From NCBI GenBank assembly GCA_017512425.1, contig JAFWGI010000007.1, forward strand, positions 1 through 54,456: 54,456 bases of DNA. The letters run 5' to 3'. The position numbers were made by a program, and so were the translations under genes. The DNA comes from Hyphomicrobium sp. (lineage in GTDB: Bacteria; Pseudomonadota; Alphaproteobacteria; Rhizobiales; Hyphomicrobiaceae). This document shows, one piece after another, positions 1-10,278 of this stretch. Positions within the stretch are counted from its first letter, which is position 1. Every line of letters begins with the position of its first letter. The notes below the pieces were generated by a model, which saw only the letters and a list, made by a program, of their open reading frames with translations, was not told the origin of the DNA and did no database searches.

Positions 1-3000
1 ACGCCTGAAGATACGACGCTGACGGTGCCGGCAAGCGCTGGCGTTCTCGTCGGCGACACCGATGTTGACGGCAATACGCTGAGCGTGACGCAGTTCACGG
101 TCGCAGGTGTGACCGGCACGTTCACGGCTGGTTCGACGGCACTGATTGCTGGCGTTGGCACGCTGCGGATCAACGCCGATGGCTCTTACGTCTTCACGCC
201 GGCTGCAAATTATAACGGCTCGGTCCCGGTCGCGACGTACACCGTCTCGGACGGCGCTGGCGGCACCGACACCGGAACGCTGACGCTGACAGTAACGCCG
301 GTCAATGACGCGCCGGTTGTCAGCCCGATTGCGGATCGCAGCAACGCCGACGGGCAAACCGTTTCCATAAACGTTGGCTCAAATTTCAGCGACGTCGACA
401 CCGGCGACACGCGCGTATATACGGCGACGGGCCTGCCAGCCGGGCTCTCGATCAATCCAGCAACAGGCGTCATCAGCGGCACGATCAACCGCGCGGCATC
501 TCAAGGCGGCACGGGCGGCGCCTACAGCGTCACGGTTACCGCGACGGATGCGGCCGGCGCTGCGGTCAGCGATACTTTCGTCTGGACAATCACCAACCCG
601 GCACCGACGGCCGTCGCCGATGCGCGCACGACGTCTGAGGGCGCGACGCTTTCCGTCACGTCCGCGTCAGGTGTGCTGTCAAACGATACCGATCCGGATC
701 GCGATCCGCTGAGCGTCAGCGCGATCAACGGCGTTCCGGCGAACGTCGGACAGCCGGTGGCCGGTTCTGCCGGCGGCATTTTCACGATCAACGCCAACGG
801 CTCTTACACCTTCCAGCCGAATGGCCAATTCGAGGATCTCGGCGTCGGCGAAACGCGCCAGACGACAGTTAACTATACCGTCTCCGACGGCAACGGCGGT
901 ACGTCCACCGCAACGGTGACAATCACCGTCACCGGCACGAACGACGCGCCGACGGCAACGGCTATTCCGCCGGCTTCCGGTGTCGATGGCGCAACATTCA
1001 CGCTCAATCCGAGCGCGTCGTTCTCGGATGTCGACGGCGATACGCTGACCTATTCTGCGACCGGCATGCCGGCCGGTCTGACGATCAATCCGACGACCGG
1101 CGTCATTTCCGGCACGATCGACCGCGCGGCATCGCAAGGCGGCGCAGGCGGCGTCTACACCGTCACGATCACTGCCAGCGACGGCAACGGCGGCTCTACG
1201 CCGGCCACGCTGACGTTGACGGTTACGAACCCGGCTCCAGATGCCGTCAACGATAGCCGCAGCGTAACCGAAGATACGGTTGCGACCGGCAACGTGTTGA
1301 CGAACGATGTCGATCCCGATGGCGACACGCTGGCTGTGACGGGCTTCACGGTCGCGGGTATCACAGGCACATTCAATGCGGGCGATACGGCGAACATTCC
1401 GGGCGTCGGGACGCTGCGGATCAACGCCGATGGCTCGTATACGTTCACGCCGGCGCCCGACTACATTGGCGCCGTGCCGCAAGTCACCTACGCGATCACC
1501 GACGGCAACGGCGGCACGGATACAGCGACGCTCGATCTTGGACCTGTTACGTCGGGCAACGATGCACCGGATTCGACACCGCTGCCGGGTCGGTCCAGCG
1601 CGGACGCTTCGACCGTGTCGATCAACGTCTCGGGTAACTTCTCCGATGGCGACGGCGATGCGCTGACGTTCTCGGCGACGGGTTTGCCGCCCGGCTTGTC
1701 GATCAATCCGGCGACGGGCGTCATCTCGGGCACCATCGACCATTTGGCATCGGCCAACGGTCCTTACAGTGTCACCGTGCGTGCGACGGACCCGTCGGGC
1801 GCGGCTACGCAGCAGACATTTTCGTGGGCAGTCAGCAACCCGGCACCGACGGGTACGGCGATTGGCAACGCGACCGGCGTTGACGGGACATCCGTCAACC
1901 TTTCGGCCGGCGCGGGCTTCAGCGATCCCGACGGCGATACATTGACCTTCAGCGCGAGTGGTTTGCCAACGGGCTTGTCGATCAATCCGGCGACGGGCGT
2001 GATCAGCGGCACGCTTGGCCGCAGCGCGTCCGTCGGCGGTCCGTCTTCCAATGGCGTCTATACGATCGCGGTCACGGCGACCGACAGCCAAGGCGCGCTC
2101 GTAACGCGGACATTCACGTACACGGTCTCCAACCCGGCGCCGATTGCCGGCAACGACGCCTTTACGGGCGCCGAGGATACGCCGCTGACGGGCAGCGTAA
2201 CTGCCAACGGCAGCGATCCGGATGGCGACGCGTTGTCCTATAGCGTCGTCAGCGGACCGGCCAATGGCACGCTTGCGTTCAACGCCAACGGCACATTTAC
2301 CTATACGCCGGCTGCCAACTACAACGGACACGATACGTTCACCTATCGCGTGACGGACGCCAACGGCGCTTCGGCAACGGCCGTTGTCACGTTGACCGTG
2401 ACACCGGTCAACGATGCGCCTGTCGCCTCGAACGTTTCGGTGACGACGCCGGAAGACCAGACCTTCAACGGCACGCTGACGGCGACCGACGTCGACAGCC
2501 CGTCGCTGACGTTCACGAAGGCGACGAACCCGTCGCACGGCACCGTGGTTGTCAATCCGAACGGCACTTACGTTTACGCACCGGCTGCGAACTACAACGG
2601 TCCGGACAGCTTCACCTACACTGTCAGCGATGGCGCTGGTGGAACGGTGACGCGGACCGTCGCGATCAACGTCACGCCGGTCAACGATGCGCCGGTTGCC
2701 GTCAATGACGCCTTCTCGGGCAACGAAGACACGATCATCACCGGTGACGTGACGCCTGGCACGGCTGGCCAGGATAGCGATATCGAAGGCGATACGATCA
2801 CCGTCGTCGATGGTGACGGCAATGCATCGAACGGTCTGTCGCCGGTCAGCGGGCCGGCGAATGGCACACTCGTGCTGAACGCGGACGGCACATTCTCGTA
2901 CCGGCCGAACGCAAATTTCAACGGTACGGACAGTTTCCGCTATCGCATCAGCGACGGCAACGGAGGCTTCGCGGAAGCGACGGTTCTGCTGACTGTCAAT

Positions 3001-4635
3001 CCGGTCAACGATGCACCGACCGCCGCCAATGGCAGTGCGACGACGCCCGAAGACACGACGTACAACGGCACCTTGCCGCCGGCATCCGACGTTGATGGCG
3101 ACACCGTAACGTACAGCAAGGCGTCCGATCCGGCGCATGGCACGGTCGTCGTCAACCCGAACGGAACCTACGTCTATACGCCGGCTGCCAATTACAACGG
3201 CACCGATACCTTCAGTTACAGCATCAACGACGGCAAAGGTGGCGTTGCGACGTACACCGTGACCGTCGTCGTTACGCCGGTCGATGACGCACCCGCCGTT
3301 CTGACGATCACGCCGCCGCCGTCGAAAGACGCTGACGTCATCACCTTCGACGTTTCGAAATTCGTCACGGATGTTGATGGCGATCCGCTGCGTTATACAG
3401 CGACCGGCCTGCCGCCAGGATTGACGATCAATCCGGCAACCGGTGTCGTCACCGGCACGTTGCCGAAGGACGCCTCGCAAGGCGGTCCGTACAATGTGAC
3501 GCTGACGGTCGACGATGGAAACGGTGGCGTCGTGACGACGACGTTCGCGTGGCCGGTTGAAAATCCGGCGCCGATCGCGGTCGATGATCGCGCGACCGTC
3601 GATAGCGGCAAGGATGTGACAGTCAACGTACTTGCAAACGATCGCGACCCAGATGGCGACGCGCTGACGGTAACGCGGGCGCAAGCGACAAACGGCACCG
3701 TTGATGTTCTGCCGGATGGTTCGATCCGCTACGTGCCGCGGGACGGCTTTGTCGGCCAGGACCGCATCACCTATGTCATCAGCGACGGCAACGGCGGAAC
3801 TGCAATTGCATCCGTGACGATCACCGTCCGCGACGACGGCTATCATGAGATACCGCCGCAATTCGGCTTCAACGGGCCGGGCGAACCGGATCCATTCGAA
3901 GCCGAGCCGGTATTAAAGCCAATACCGCCCAGCATTTCTGCCGACGGCGCCGTCGTCGACGCGGTTTTCGATATCGGTTTGCTGCGGAGCGTTGCAGGAC
4001 AGCTCGGGGCCAACGGCGCGGTGCTTGCCGCGGCAAACGGCTTGCGATCGCTCGATGGTGTCGCATCGTTCACCGACAACGGTATCGTTGTCGAAACGGT
4101 GCGCGTCGAACGCGCACGCGAAATACTGCTGAATGCAGGTTTTGACCGCAGCTTCCAGGAGTACCGTATCGAGGGGCTTCCCGGGTTCTCGTTGCGCAAT
4201 AACATTCCGGGCAACCTAGGTGGCCTGAGCACGCGCGAGCAGATCATCATCGAAAGCCTCGTGCGGCAGGATACGCTGATCATTCAGCTCTCGAATACGA
4301 TCGAGAGCGGCGCTAAGCGTATCGTCGACTATCGGATCACGCAGGTAGATGGTTCGCCATTGCCCGCGTGGCTCGATCATGCCGCGAAGGATCTGTTGAT
4401 CGGACGGCGCGACGCAGGCTTCGAAAAGCTCGACCTCAAAGTCGAGGCGATCTATTCGGATCAGACGGTTATCGTCGAGCATGTTCGCATCGACGCGGCG
4501 ACGGGCGAAATCCAGCCGCTGAAGATGGCGGACGCTGGCCAGCCGGCACCGCGGCTGTTCGGCGATCAGTTCCACGCGCCGTCGCAGCTGACGCCTGACG
4601 AAATCCAAGGTCTTGGCAAGGCCATCGGACGCTAA
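1..4635 (+). CDS. Giant repetitive cadherin/Ig-like surface protein, 5' end outside window
   Basis: The reading frame is open from base 1, so the start lies upstream; about 1544 residues are visible. Two module types alternate. At least five are putative-Ig (He_PIG type) modules with a GLPAGLSINPATGVISGT core, near nt 418, 1051, 1672, 1951 and 3400. About eight are cadherin-like/VCBS modules with a YNG-D-FTYTVSDG core, several ending in VNDAPV. DxDGD motifs are frequent and fit calcium binding. From about nt 3840 the repeats give way to a non-repetitive tail of roughly 265 residues whose last part (PAWLDHAAKDLLIGRR then DLKVEAIYSD) resembles a degenerate dystroglycan-type cadherin domain. I see no RTX nonapeptides, beta-barrel or sortase motif. 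Such proteins usually act in adhesion or biofilm and leave by type I secretion, which is inference here. Confidence 0.85.
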   Translation, partial: TPEDTTLTVPASAGVLVGDTDVDGNTLSVTQFTVAGVTGTFTAGSTALIAGVGTLRINADGSYVFTPAANYNGSVPVATYTVSDGAGGTDTGTLTLTVTPVNDAPVVSPIADRSNADGQTVSINVGSNFSDVDTGDTRVYTATGLPAGLSINPATGVISGTINRAASQGGTGGAYSVTVTATDAAGAAVSDTFVWTITNPAPTAVADARTTSEGATLSVTSASGVLSNDTDPDRDPLSVSAINGVPANVGQPVAGSAGGIFTINANGSYTFQPNGQFEDLGVGETRQTTVNYTVSDGNGGTSTATVTITVTGTNDAPTATAIPPASGVDGATFTLNPSASFSDVDGDTLTYSATGMPAGLTINPTTGVISGTIDRAASQGGAGGVYTVTITASDGNGGSTPATLTLTVTNPAPDAVNDSRSVTEDTVATGNVLTNDVDPDGDTLAVTGFTVAGITGTFNAGDTANIPGVGTLRINADGSYTFTPAPDYIGAVPQVTYAITDGNGGTDTATLDLGPVTSGNDAPDSTPLPGRSSADASTVSINVSGNFSDGDGDALTFSATGLPPGLSINPATGVISGTIDHLASANGPYSVTVRATDPSGAATQQTFSWAVSNPAPTGTAIGNATGVDGTSVNLSAGAGFSDPDGDTLTFSASGLPTGLSINPATGVISGTLGRSASVGGPSSNGVYTIAVTATDSQGALVTRTFTYTVSNPAPIAGNDAFTGAEDTPLTGSVTANGSDPDGDALSYSVVSGPANGTLAFNANGTFTYTPAANYNGHDTFTYRVTDANGASATAVVTLTVTPVNDAPVASNVSVTTPEDQTFNGTLTATDVDSPSLTFTKATNPSHGTVVVNPNGTYVYAPAANYNGPDSFTYTVSDGAGGTVTRTVAINVTPVNDAPVAVNDAFSGNEDTIITGDVTPGTAGQDSDIEGDTITVVDGDGNASNGLSPVSGPANGTLVLNADGTFSYRPNANFNGTDSFRYRISDGNGGFAEATVLLTVNPVNDAPTAANGSATTPEDTTYNGTLPPASDVDGDTVTYSKASDPAHGTVVVNPNGTYVYTPAANYNGTDTFSYSINDGKGGVATYTVTVVVTPVDDAPAVLTITPPPSKDADVITFDVSKFVTDVDGDPLRYTATGLPPGLTINPATGVVTGTLPKDASQGGPYNVTLTVDDGNGGVVTTTFAWPVENPAPIAVDDRATVDSGKDVTVNVLANDRDPDGDALTVTRAQATNGTVDVLPDGSIRYVPRDGFVGQDRITYVISDGNGGTAIASVTITVRDDGYHEIPPQFGFNGPGEPDPFEAEPVLKPIPPSISADGAVVDAVFDIGLLRSVAGQLGANGAVLAAANGLRSLDGVASFTDNGIVVETVRVERAREILLNAGFDRSFQEYRIEGLPGFSLRNNIPGNLGGLSTREQIIIESLVRQDTLIIQLSNTIESGAKRIVDYRITQVDGSPLPAWLDHAAKDLLIGRRDAGFEKLDLKVEAIYSDQTVIVEHVRIDAATGEIQPLKMADAGQPAPRLFGDQFHAPSQLTPDEIQGLGKAIGR
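160..3840 (+). repeat. Degenerate tandem protein-domain repeats inside the adhesin
   Basis: The DNA encoding the adhesin modules recurs at roughly 250-320 bp intervals with diverged copies, for example the words encoding AANYNG near nt 205, 2320, 2590 and 3190 and those encoding SINPATGV near nt 448, 1690 and 1980. The copies are not identical, so the array looks old rather than recently amplified. Confidence 0.7.
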
Positions 4636-4664
4636 CCGCTAAAATCGGCGGAAACGGCAATCAA

Positions 4665-4699
4665 CTGGGCCCCAAGCGGGGCCCAGTGTGTTTGGTGTT
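4665..4699 (+). terminator. Hairpin terminator after the adhesin gene
   Basis: A perfect 9-bp GC-rich stem (4665-4673 with 4678-4686) with a four-base loop lies 29 bases after the adhesin stop and is followed by a T-rich run interrupted by G. It would end adhesin transcription. The interrupted T-run makes it weaker than a textbook terminator. Confidence 0.6.
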
Positions 4700-4759
4700 G
4701 CCCGCCAAATGGCGTACACAAGGGCCGTCAACAATCGTTTGGGCCACGGCACGAACCGC

Positions 4760-5500
4760 ATGCATTTCGACGCCAAGGATCTTCGCGACTTTTATCGCAC
4801 GCCGCTTGGTCATTTGGTCCGGCGTCAGCTGACATCCCGCATTCGAGCGCGTTGGCAAAACGTTGACGGGTTGACGACGGTCGGTGTCGGATTCGCGTCG
4901 CCCTATCTCGGAACCTTTCGTTCGGAGGCGTCGCGCATCGGCTGCTTCATGCCGGCGCGGCAAGGCGTACTCGTATGGCCCGTCGGTGCGAGCTGCCGCT
5001 CGGCGCTCGTCGAAGAGCACAATTGGCCGTTGCCCGATAACAGCGTCGATCGTCTGCTCGCCGTCCATTGCATCGAGCAGGCCGAACGCGTCGGACCGCT
5101 ATTGCGCGAAGCCTGGCGTGTGCTCGCGCCCGATGGCCGCTTGCTGCTGATCGTACCCAATCGCCGGGGCTTGTGGTCGCGCATCGACACCACACCGTTT
5201 GGGCAAGGTCTCCCGTTCAGCCGGTCGCAGATCGACCGGCAGTTGACCGACGGATTGTTTACGCCGATCGATTGGGGTGAAGCGCTGTATTTTCCGCCCT
5301 TCGACAAGCGGTTGCTGTTGCGGATCGCGCCGACGCTCGAAAAATCGCTGACGCGCGTCTCGTCGGGTGTTGCCGGCGTGATTATCGTAGAAGCACGCAA
5401 GGAAGTCATGGCGCCGATCGGCGGCGGTCTGCGGGCCGAAACGCAGCGCGTCTTGCGGCCGTCAGCCAACGTCTCGCGCAGCCCGCGCGACGGAACCTAA
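4760..5500 (+). CDS. Class I SAM-dependent methyltransferase family protein
   Basis: A 246-residue soluble protein of the class I methyltransferase type. It has a poorly conserved motif I region (GVGFASPYL, residues 41-49), the LPDNSVDRLLAVHCIE stretch that corresponds to motif II (about residues 91-106), and a post-motif REAWRVLAPDGRLLLIVPN strand-helix (about 117-134) typical of the COG2226 group. The frame runs upstream to a GTG at 4688, but that lies inside the adhesin terminator. The ATG at 4760 gives the MHFDAKDLRDFYRTPLG beginning that I associate with alphaproteobacterial relatives. The usual glycine-rich GxGxG loop is not well preserved, so SAM binding is likely but not certain. The substrate is unknown. 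Confidence 0.75.
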   Translation: MHFDAKDLRDFYRTPLGHLVRRQLTSRIRARWQNVDGLTTVGVGFASPYLGTFRSEASRIGCFMPARQGVLVWPVGASCRSALVEEHNWPLPDNSVDRLLAVHCIEQAERVGPLLREAWRVLAPDGRLLLIVPNRRGLWSRIDTTPFGQGLPFSRSQIDRQLTDGLFTPIDWGEALYFPPFDKRLLLRIAPTLEKSLTRVSSGVAGVIIVEARKEVMAPIGGGLRAETQRVLRPSANVSRSPRDGT

Positions 5501-5502
5501 AA

Positions 5503-6138
5503 TCAGGCTTTCGCCGTGCGGCCCTTGAGCAGGAACACCGCCTTCTCGCCGAACATGTTCTGCATCGACAGCGACCATTTGATCGGCAGGCGTTTCCCGT
5601 AGGCATTGAACGCAACGGCCCGTTCGACGTCGGCATCGACAGCGCTACACAAGTCGGCGAAGTCGCGGATCGTGCAGAGATGCGCGTTCGGGCTTTCATA
5701 CCAGTTGTCCGGCAGATTGTGCGTCACCGGCATGCGGCCGCCGAGCAGCAGGCCTTTGCGAATTTGCCAATGACCGAAATTCGGAAATGAGACGATCGCG
5801 CGGCGGCCAATGCGCAAAAGGTTCTCGAGCACGGGCTTTGGGTTTCGCGTCGCCTGAATGGTGAGCGATAGAATTGCGTAGTCGAATGCTTGGTCGGGAT
5901 AGTTCGAGAGATCGCGGTCGGCGTCGCCCTGAATGACCGACAGTCCGCGCGCGACGCAGGCGTTGACCTTATTGCGGTCGAGTTCAACGCCGCGGCCGTC
6001 GACGCCACGCTGTTCAGTCAGGAGATGCAACAGCTCGCCGTCGCCACAGCCGACGTCAAGAACGCGCGAGCCCGGATCGACCATTTCGGCGATCAGCTCA
6101 TGGTCGGCGCGAATGGTTTTGGGAGCGTATGTGGTCAC
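5503..6138 (-). CDS. metW: Methionine biosynthesis protein MetW
   Basis: A 211-residue methyltransferase-like protein with a clear SAM-binding loop [13 protein letters not shown] at residues 24-36 and the family's length and C-terminal [21 protein letters not shown] segment. MetW is known to accompany MetX in proteobacteria and to be needed for full homoserine acyltransferase function in methionine synthesis. Its start ATG overlaps the metX stop by 4 bp, so the two are translationally coupled. It converges on the methyltransferase gene at 4760-5500 with only two bases between the stops. Confidence 0.93.
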   Translation of the reverse strand: MTTYAPKTIRADHELIAEMVDPGSRVLDVGCGDGELLHLLTEQRGVDGRGVELDRNKVNACVARGLSVIQGDADRDLSNYPDQAFDYAILSLTIQATRNPKPVLENLLRIGRRAIVSFPNFGHWQIRKGLLLGGRMPVTHNLPDNWYESPNAHLCTIRDFADLCSAVDADVERAVAFNAYGKRLPIKWSLSMQNMFGEKAVFLLKGRTAKA

Positions 6139-7328
6139 GCCGCCGCCTCCAGTCCGCGCTTGATGGCGGCCGCATTCAAGAAGCCGCGGATTGTCGCGAA
6201 GAAGGTTGGCTCTTCGAGCAGGAAGGCGTCGTGGCCTTTGTCGGTTTCGATTTCGACGAAAGAGACGTTTGCCGCGACGGCGTTGAGTGCTTGAACAATG
6301 TCGCGGCTTTCACGCGTCGGGTAGAGCCAATCGGACGTAAACGAGACGACGCAAAAGCGCGTTTTGGTTCCGCGGAACGCATTCGCGAGCACGTCGTCGT
6401 ATTCGGATTTCAAATCGAAGTAGTCCATTGCGCGCGTAATGTAGAGATAGCTGTTGGCGTCGAAGCGATCGACGAACGTCGAGCCTTGATGACGCAAATA
6501 GCTTTCCACCTGGAATTCGGCGTTGAATGTGAACGCGACCTGCGAGCGATCTTGTAGGTTGCGGCCGAACTTGCGGTGCAGCGCTTCCTCGGACAGATAT
6601 GTGATGTGGGCCGCCATGCGCGCGACGGCCAATCCGTTGCGCGGGCTTTTGCCGACGGCGTAGTAGTTGCCACCGTGCCAATCGGGATCGGCCATGACGG
6701 CCTGACGTCCGACCTCGTGAAACGCAATGTTCTGCGACGAATGCCAGGCTGCTGTCGCGATCGGTGCGGCGGCGAACACGCGGTCCTTGTAACGCGCCGC
6801 CCAGTTCAACACCTGCATGCCGCCCATCGATCCGCCGACAACCGCAAAAAGTTGATCGATGCCGAGGTGGTCGATCAGGCGCGCTTGCGCGTCGACGATG
6901 TCAGAAATTGTGATGACCGGAAAATCGAGGCCGTATGGCGTGCCCGTCTTCGGGTTGATCGACGCCGGACCGGTCGAGCCCATGCATCCGCCGAGAACGT
7001 TCGAGCAAATGACGAAGAAGCGATTGGTGTCGATCGGTTTGCCGGGACCGACGAGTGTATCCCACCAGCCGGGCTTGCCAGTCACGGGGTGCTTGTTCGC
7101 GACGTGTTGATCGGCTGTCAGGGCGTGACAGATCAGGATCGCGTTCGACTTGGCCGCGTTAAGCGCGCCATAGGTCTGATAGGCAACACTGAACGGCGCC
7201 AATGTTTGCTGACAGGCAAGCTTCAGCGGCGCGGTCTCGTCGAAGCGCACGACGGCACTCGACGGCGCATGCACTTCATTCAGCTGCTGGGGCGATTGTG
7301 CGCTTTGATCTGGTGTCGCGGAGGTCAT
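6135..7328 (-). CDS. metX: Homoserine O-acyltransferase MetX
   Basis: An alpha/beta-hydrolase-fold enzyme that activates homoserine with an acyl-CoA in methionine synthesis. Visible signatures are the nucleophile elbow [10 protein letters not shown] (Ser about 167), the catalytic Asp in FTSDWLYP, the catalytic His in DKGHDAF, and the oxyanion region [14 protein letters not shown]. Length (397 aa from ATG 7328) fits the family. An in-frame GTG at 7364 would add 12 residues without a good ribosome site, so I prefer the ATG. Acetyl- versus succinyl-CoA use cannot be settled from the family alone. It forms an operon with metW and is divergent from hisC. Confidence 0.93.
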   Translation of the reverse strand: MTSATPDQSAQSPQQLNEVHAPSSAVVRFDETAPLKLACQQTLAPFSVAYQTYGALNAAKSNAILICHALTADQHVANKHPVTGKPGWWDTLVGPGKPIDTNRFFVICSNVLGGCMGSTGPASINPKTGTPYGLDFPVITISDIVDAQARLIDHLGIDQLFAVVGGSMGGMQVLNWAARYKDRVFAAAPIATAAWHSSQNIAFHEVGRQAVMADPDWHGGNYYAVGKSPRNGLAVARMAAHITYLSEEALHRKFGRNLQDRSQVAFTFNAEFQVESYLRHQGSTFVDRFDANSYLYITRAMDYFDLKSEYDDVLANAFRGTKTRFCVVSFTSDWLYPTRESRDIVQALNAVAANVSFVEIETDKGHDAFLLEEPTFFATIRGFLNAAAIKRGLEAAA

Positions 7329-7401
7329 AAAAGTGATCGGCAGCCCTTGCGGTTCCGCCGTCACTGGCGGGATTTGAAGCGGTTTTTCGAGGTTCGCCCG
7401 T

Positions 7402-7429
7402 TAGCTAGGCCTGCGCCTTAGAATGTCAA
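7402..7429 (-). promoter_or_regulatory. Candidate metX-metW promoter
   Basis: On the minus strand a perfect TTGACA box (7424-7429) is followed 16 bp later by a weak TAGCTA (7402-7407) upstream of metX. I looked for a SAM-II riboswitch between this site and metX and could not fold one. Confidence 0.35.
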
Positions 7430-7495
7430 CTTTAATCTTTGATTTCAAAAGGGCCAGCCCCTATCACTACGCCGGAAACTGCCCACGCGGCGCAG

Positions 7496-7525
7496 CTGAC
7501 AACGCACGATAAAAACGCACAATAC
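7496..7525 (+). promoter_or_regulatory. Weak candidate hisC promoter
   Basis: CTGACA (7496-7501) and CAATAC (7520-7525) are spaced by 18 bp, just before hisC in the divergent metX/hisC intergenic region. The -10 match is poor. Confidence 0.25.
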
Positions 7526-7539
7526 AACAGAGACACGCC

Positions 7540-8646
7540 ATGCCGACAACCGGCCCCAAAGCCCGTCCCGGAATATTCGATATTGAGGCTTATGTGCCGG
7601 GCGAAAGCAAGGTGCCGGGCGGCTTGAAGCCCGCCAAGCTGTCGTCGAACGAAACGCCGCTTGGGCCGAGTGCCAAGGCGATTGCGGCATTCACGGCCGC
7701 GGCTGCCGATCTCGAGCGCTATCCCGATGGTCAGGCGACCGTTTTGCGCAACGCCATCGCGCGCCGTTATGGCCTCGATGCGTCGCGCATTGTCTGTGGC
7801 TCAGGTTCTGATGAACTGCTGGGCCTTTTGGCGCGCGGATACCTCGGTCCCGGCGATGAAGCGATTTACACGGCGCACGGCTTTCTCGTCTATCGCATTG
7901 CGATCCTGACAAATGGCGCGACGCCGGTCATCGCCGATGAAACCAATCTGCAAACGGATGTCGACGGTATTCTCGCGTGCGTGACGGACAAGACGCGCCT
8001 CGTGTTCGTCGCCAATCCGAATAATCCAACCGGGACATACATTCCGATCAGCGAAGTGCGCCGCCTGCGCGCCGGCCTGCGCAGCGATATCCTTTTGGTG
8101 CTCGACGCGGCTTACGCTGAATACGTAAGCAACAACGACTATGAAGCCGGGATCGAGTTGGTCGCGTCGACGTCGAATACGGTCATGACGCGGACGTTCT
8201 CGAAAATTTACGGGTTGGCGGCGCTGCGGATCGGTTGGGCGTATTGCCCACCGGGCGTCGCCGATGTGCTCAATCGTATTCGCGGGCCATTCAATATGTC
8301 AGCGCCGGCACTCGCCTGTGGCGCTGCTGCGATGGACGATGTCGCGCACGCAGACGCTGCGAAGGCGCACAACGATATTTGGTTGCCGCGCGTGTCGAAG
8401 GCGCTGGAAGCACTCGGTTTCAAGGTGACGCCGAGCGTTGCCAATTTCGTGCTGTTCCATTTCCCGGAAGGCTCGAAGAAGACCGCGGACGGCGCAGACC
8501 TCTATCTCAAATCTCAAGGTGTCATCGTCCGCAAAGTCGGCGCTTACGGATTTCCCAATGCCTTGCGCATGACGATCGGTTCGGAAAGCGACAACGCGCG
8601 CGCGCTTGCGGCGCTCAAGGACTACATGAGCGGAGCCGCAGCATGA
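7540..8646 (+). CDS. hisC: Histidinol-phosphate aminotransferase HisC
   Basis: A fold-type I PLP aminotransferase of 368 residues, the normal length. It shows the [12 protein letters not shown] substrate-loop start (about residues 34-45), [11 protein letters not shown] (about 163-173), the DAAYAEY motif and the PLP lysine in [17 protein letters not shown] (Lys about 222). It converts imidazole-acetol phosphate to histidinol phosphate; in alphaproteobacteria HisC often also transaminates aromatic precursors. The direct coupling to a tyrosine-pathway dehydrogenase downstream (4-bp ATGA overlap) supports such a dual role. Confidence 0.93.
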   Translation: MPTTGPKARPGIFDIEAYVPGESKVPGGLKPAKLSSNETPLGPSAKAIAAFTAAAADLERYPDGQATVLRNAIARRYGLDASRIVCGSGSDELLGLLARGYLGPGDEAIYTAHGFLVYRIAILTNGATPVIADETNLQTDVDGILACVTDKTRLVFVANPNNPTGTYIPISEVRRLRAGLRSDILLVLDAAYAEYVSNNDYEAGIELVASTSNTVMTRTFSKIYGLAALRIGWAYCPPGVADVLNRIRGPFNMSAPALACGAAAMDDVAHADAAKAHNDIWLPRVSKALEALGFKVTPSVANFVLFHFPEGSKKTADGADLYLKSQGVIVRKVGAYGFPNALRMTIGSESDNARALAALKDYMSGAAA

Positions 8647-9575
8647 ACGACGTCATGTTCAAGCGCGTGGCGCTGATCGGCATCGGTCTGATCGGCTCAT
8701 CGATCAGCCATGCGGCGCGCCGGGCCGGTATTGTCGGGGAGATCGTCGGATCGTCATCGACGCCGGCGACGCGCGCCAAAGCCGAAGAGCTTGGCCTCGT
8801 CACGCGGGCATATGAGACGGCCGCCGAAGCCGTCAAGGACGCCGACCTCGTCATCCTGTGCACGCCAATCGGTGTTTACGGCAAAATCGCACGAGAGATC
8901 CGACCGCATTTGAAGCCCGGCGCCATCTTGTCCGATGTCGGTTCGGTAAAGGCATCGGTCGTCCGCGATATCGCTCCGCACGTTCCTGACGGCGTGCATT
9001 TCGTGGCCGGTCATCCGATCGCAGGAACGGAGCAATCCGGACCGGAAGCTGGCTTTGCTGAACTGTTCGACGGTCGCTGGTGCATTCTGACGCCGGAACC
9101 CGACACGGATCGCATGGCGATCGCGCAGCTCGAATCCTTCTGGCGCAAGCTTGGCTCCGAGGTGGAGATTATGTCGCCGGAGCATCACGACCTCGTGCTC
9201 GGCATTACCAGCCACGTGCCACATCTCATCGCGTTCAATATCGTCAATACGGCTGCGCATCTCGAGCGCGTGACCGACAGCGAAGTTATCAAGTTCTCGG
9301 CGGGCGGCTTCCGCGATTTTACGCGTATCGCGGCGTCCGATCCTGTCATGTGGCGCGACGTGTTCTTGAACAACAAGGACGCCGTGCTTGAAATGCTTGG
9401 CCGCTTTTCGGAAGACCTCGTTGTTTTGCAGCGCGCGATCCGTTTCGGCGATGGCGAGACGCTGGAACGGCTGTTCACAGAAGCGCGTGCTATCCGGCGC
9501 GGCGTCATTCAGGCCGGTCAGGATACCGGCGCACCGGACTTCGGCCGCCGTCCACAATCCAGCAAGGATAGTTGA
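8643..9575 (+). CDS. tyrC: Prephenate/arogenate dehydrogenase (tyrosine biosynthesis)
   Basis: A 310-residue NAD(P)-dependent dehydrogenase. It opens with the Rossmann motif [13 protein letters not shown] (residues 8-20), then shows DVGSVKA, the substrate-site signature [15 protein letters not shown] and [19 protein letters not shown]. These are hallmarks of the TyrA/TyrC family, which makes 4-hydroxyphenylpyruvate or tyrosine. The frame is open well upstream, but the ATG at 8643 overlaps the hisC TGA as ATGA and gives the family's usual N-terminus. No chorismate mutase domain is present. Prephenate, arogenate or dual specificity cannot be decided here. Confidence 0.9.
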   Translation: MNDVMFKRVALIGIGLIGSSISHAARRAGIVGEIVGSSSTPATRAKAEELGLVTRAYETAAEAVKDADLVILCTPIGVYGKIAREIRPHLKPGAILSDVGSVKASVVRDIAPHVPDGVHFVAGHPIAGTEQSGPEAGFAELFDGRWCILTPEPDTDRMAIAQLESFWRKLGSEVEIMSPEHHDLVLGITSHVPHLIAFNIVNTAAHLERVTDSEVIKFSAGGFRDFTRIAASDPVMWRDVFLNNKDAVLEMLGRFSEDLVVLQRAIRFGDGETLERLFTEARAIRRGVIQAGQDTGAPDFGRRPQSSKDS

Positions 9576-9586
9576 GGGCGGCTAGA

Positions 9587-10240
9587 GTGACGGCGGCATC
9601 GCCAGATCTATGGGTCTTCGCCTACGGCTCACTGATGTGGCGGCCGGATTTTCCGTTTCTCGATGTGCATCCGGCGCGACTGAGTGGTTGGCACCGGCGG
9701 TTTTGTATCGCGTCGCGCGTCCATCGTGGCACCCACGACCGCCCGGGCCTAGTTTTGGGTCTCGACCGCGGCGGCGTGACGGACGGCCTCGCCTACCGCG
9801 TTTCAGCGGCGAATGCCGTCGCGGTCCGCCAATATCTCCGCGCGCGCGAACAGGTGAGCGGCATCTATCGCGAAGCACATCTCAAGATTTCGTTGGTCGG
9901 ACAGCAGCGCGCCGAACATCACGCGCTCGTCTATATCTCGGAACCGGCACATCCGGGTTTCACGCCGCGCGTGCCGGTGCAACGGCAAGCGCTCATTATC
10001 GCCGGCGCGCGGGGGCGGTCGGGATCGAATGTCGATTATCTCGTCAACACGCTGGCGGAGTTGAAGCGGCTTGGTATTCGCGAGCGAGAATTGGAGCGCG
10101 TTCGGGCTTGCCTCGGCGCGGTCCGTGGCCGGCGCGGGCGTTCCCTGGTGTCCCACGGGTCAATTAGCGATTGGCCGCGCAGCCGCACGCTGAAAGCCGG
10201 CGACATTAACCGCTTCGGCCACCGGCAGCGCTGGCGGTGA
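9587..10240 (+). CDS. ChaC-like gamma-glutamylcyclotransferase
   Basis: A 217-residue protein of the gamma-glutamylcyclotransferase (ChaC) family. The substrate-binding loop FAYGSLMWRPDF sits at residues 10-21, followed by GLVLGLDRGGVTDGLAYR and a YISEPAHPGF segment typical of the family. ChaC enzymes degrade glutathione to 5-oxoproline and Cys-Gly. The first possible start, TTG 9572, overlaps the upstream stop, but a GAGGG ribosome site at 9574-9578 sits eight bases before the GTG at 9587, so I take that GTG. It is probably the last gene of the hisC operon. Confidence 0.85.
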   Translation: MTAASPDLWVFAYGSLMWRPDFPFLDVHPARLSGWHRRFCIASRVHRGTHDRPGLVLGLDRGGVTDGLAYRVSAANAVAVRQYLRAREQVSGIYREAHLKISLVGQQRAEHHALVYISEPAHPGFTPRVPVQRQALIIAGARGRSGSNVDYLVNTLAELKRLGIRERELERVRACLGAVRGRRGRSLVSHGSISDWPRSRTLKAGDINRFGHRQRWR

Positions 10241-10262
10241 GACTTGAGAGGCAGCGCTGGCG
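10224..10262. repeat. Short direct repeat at a convergent gene end
   Basis: The 13-mer GGCAGCGCTGGCG occurs at 10224-10236, across the end of the ChaC-like gene, and again at 10250-10262. Each copy holds the palindrome CAGCGCTG. It may be chance in GC-rich DNA. Confidence 0.5.
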
Positions 10263-10278
10263 CAAACGTTTAAGAGAT

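Noticed and set aside
679..3861. A 1060-codon open frame on the minus strand across the adhesin
   Set aside because: It is antisense to the repeat array, is unusually Arg-rich and has no family-like segments. The repeated sense codons simply lack the bases that make stops in that frame.
7330..7440. A SAM-II riboswitch before metX
   Set aside because: SAM riboswitches are common before metX in related bacteria, but the bases here do not fit the pseudoknot, and a TTGACA box lies too close to the gene to leave room for one.
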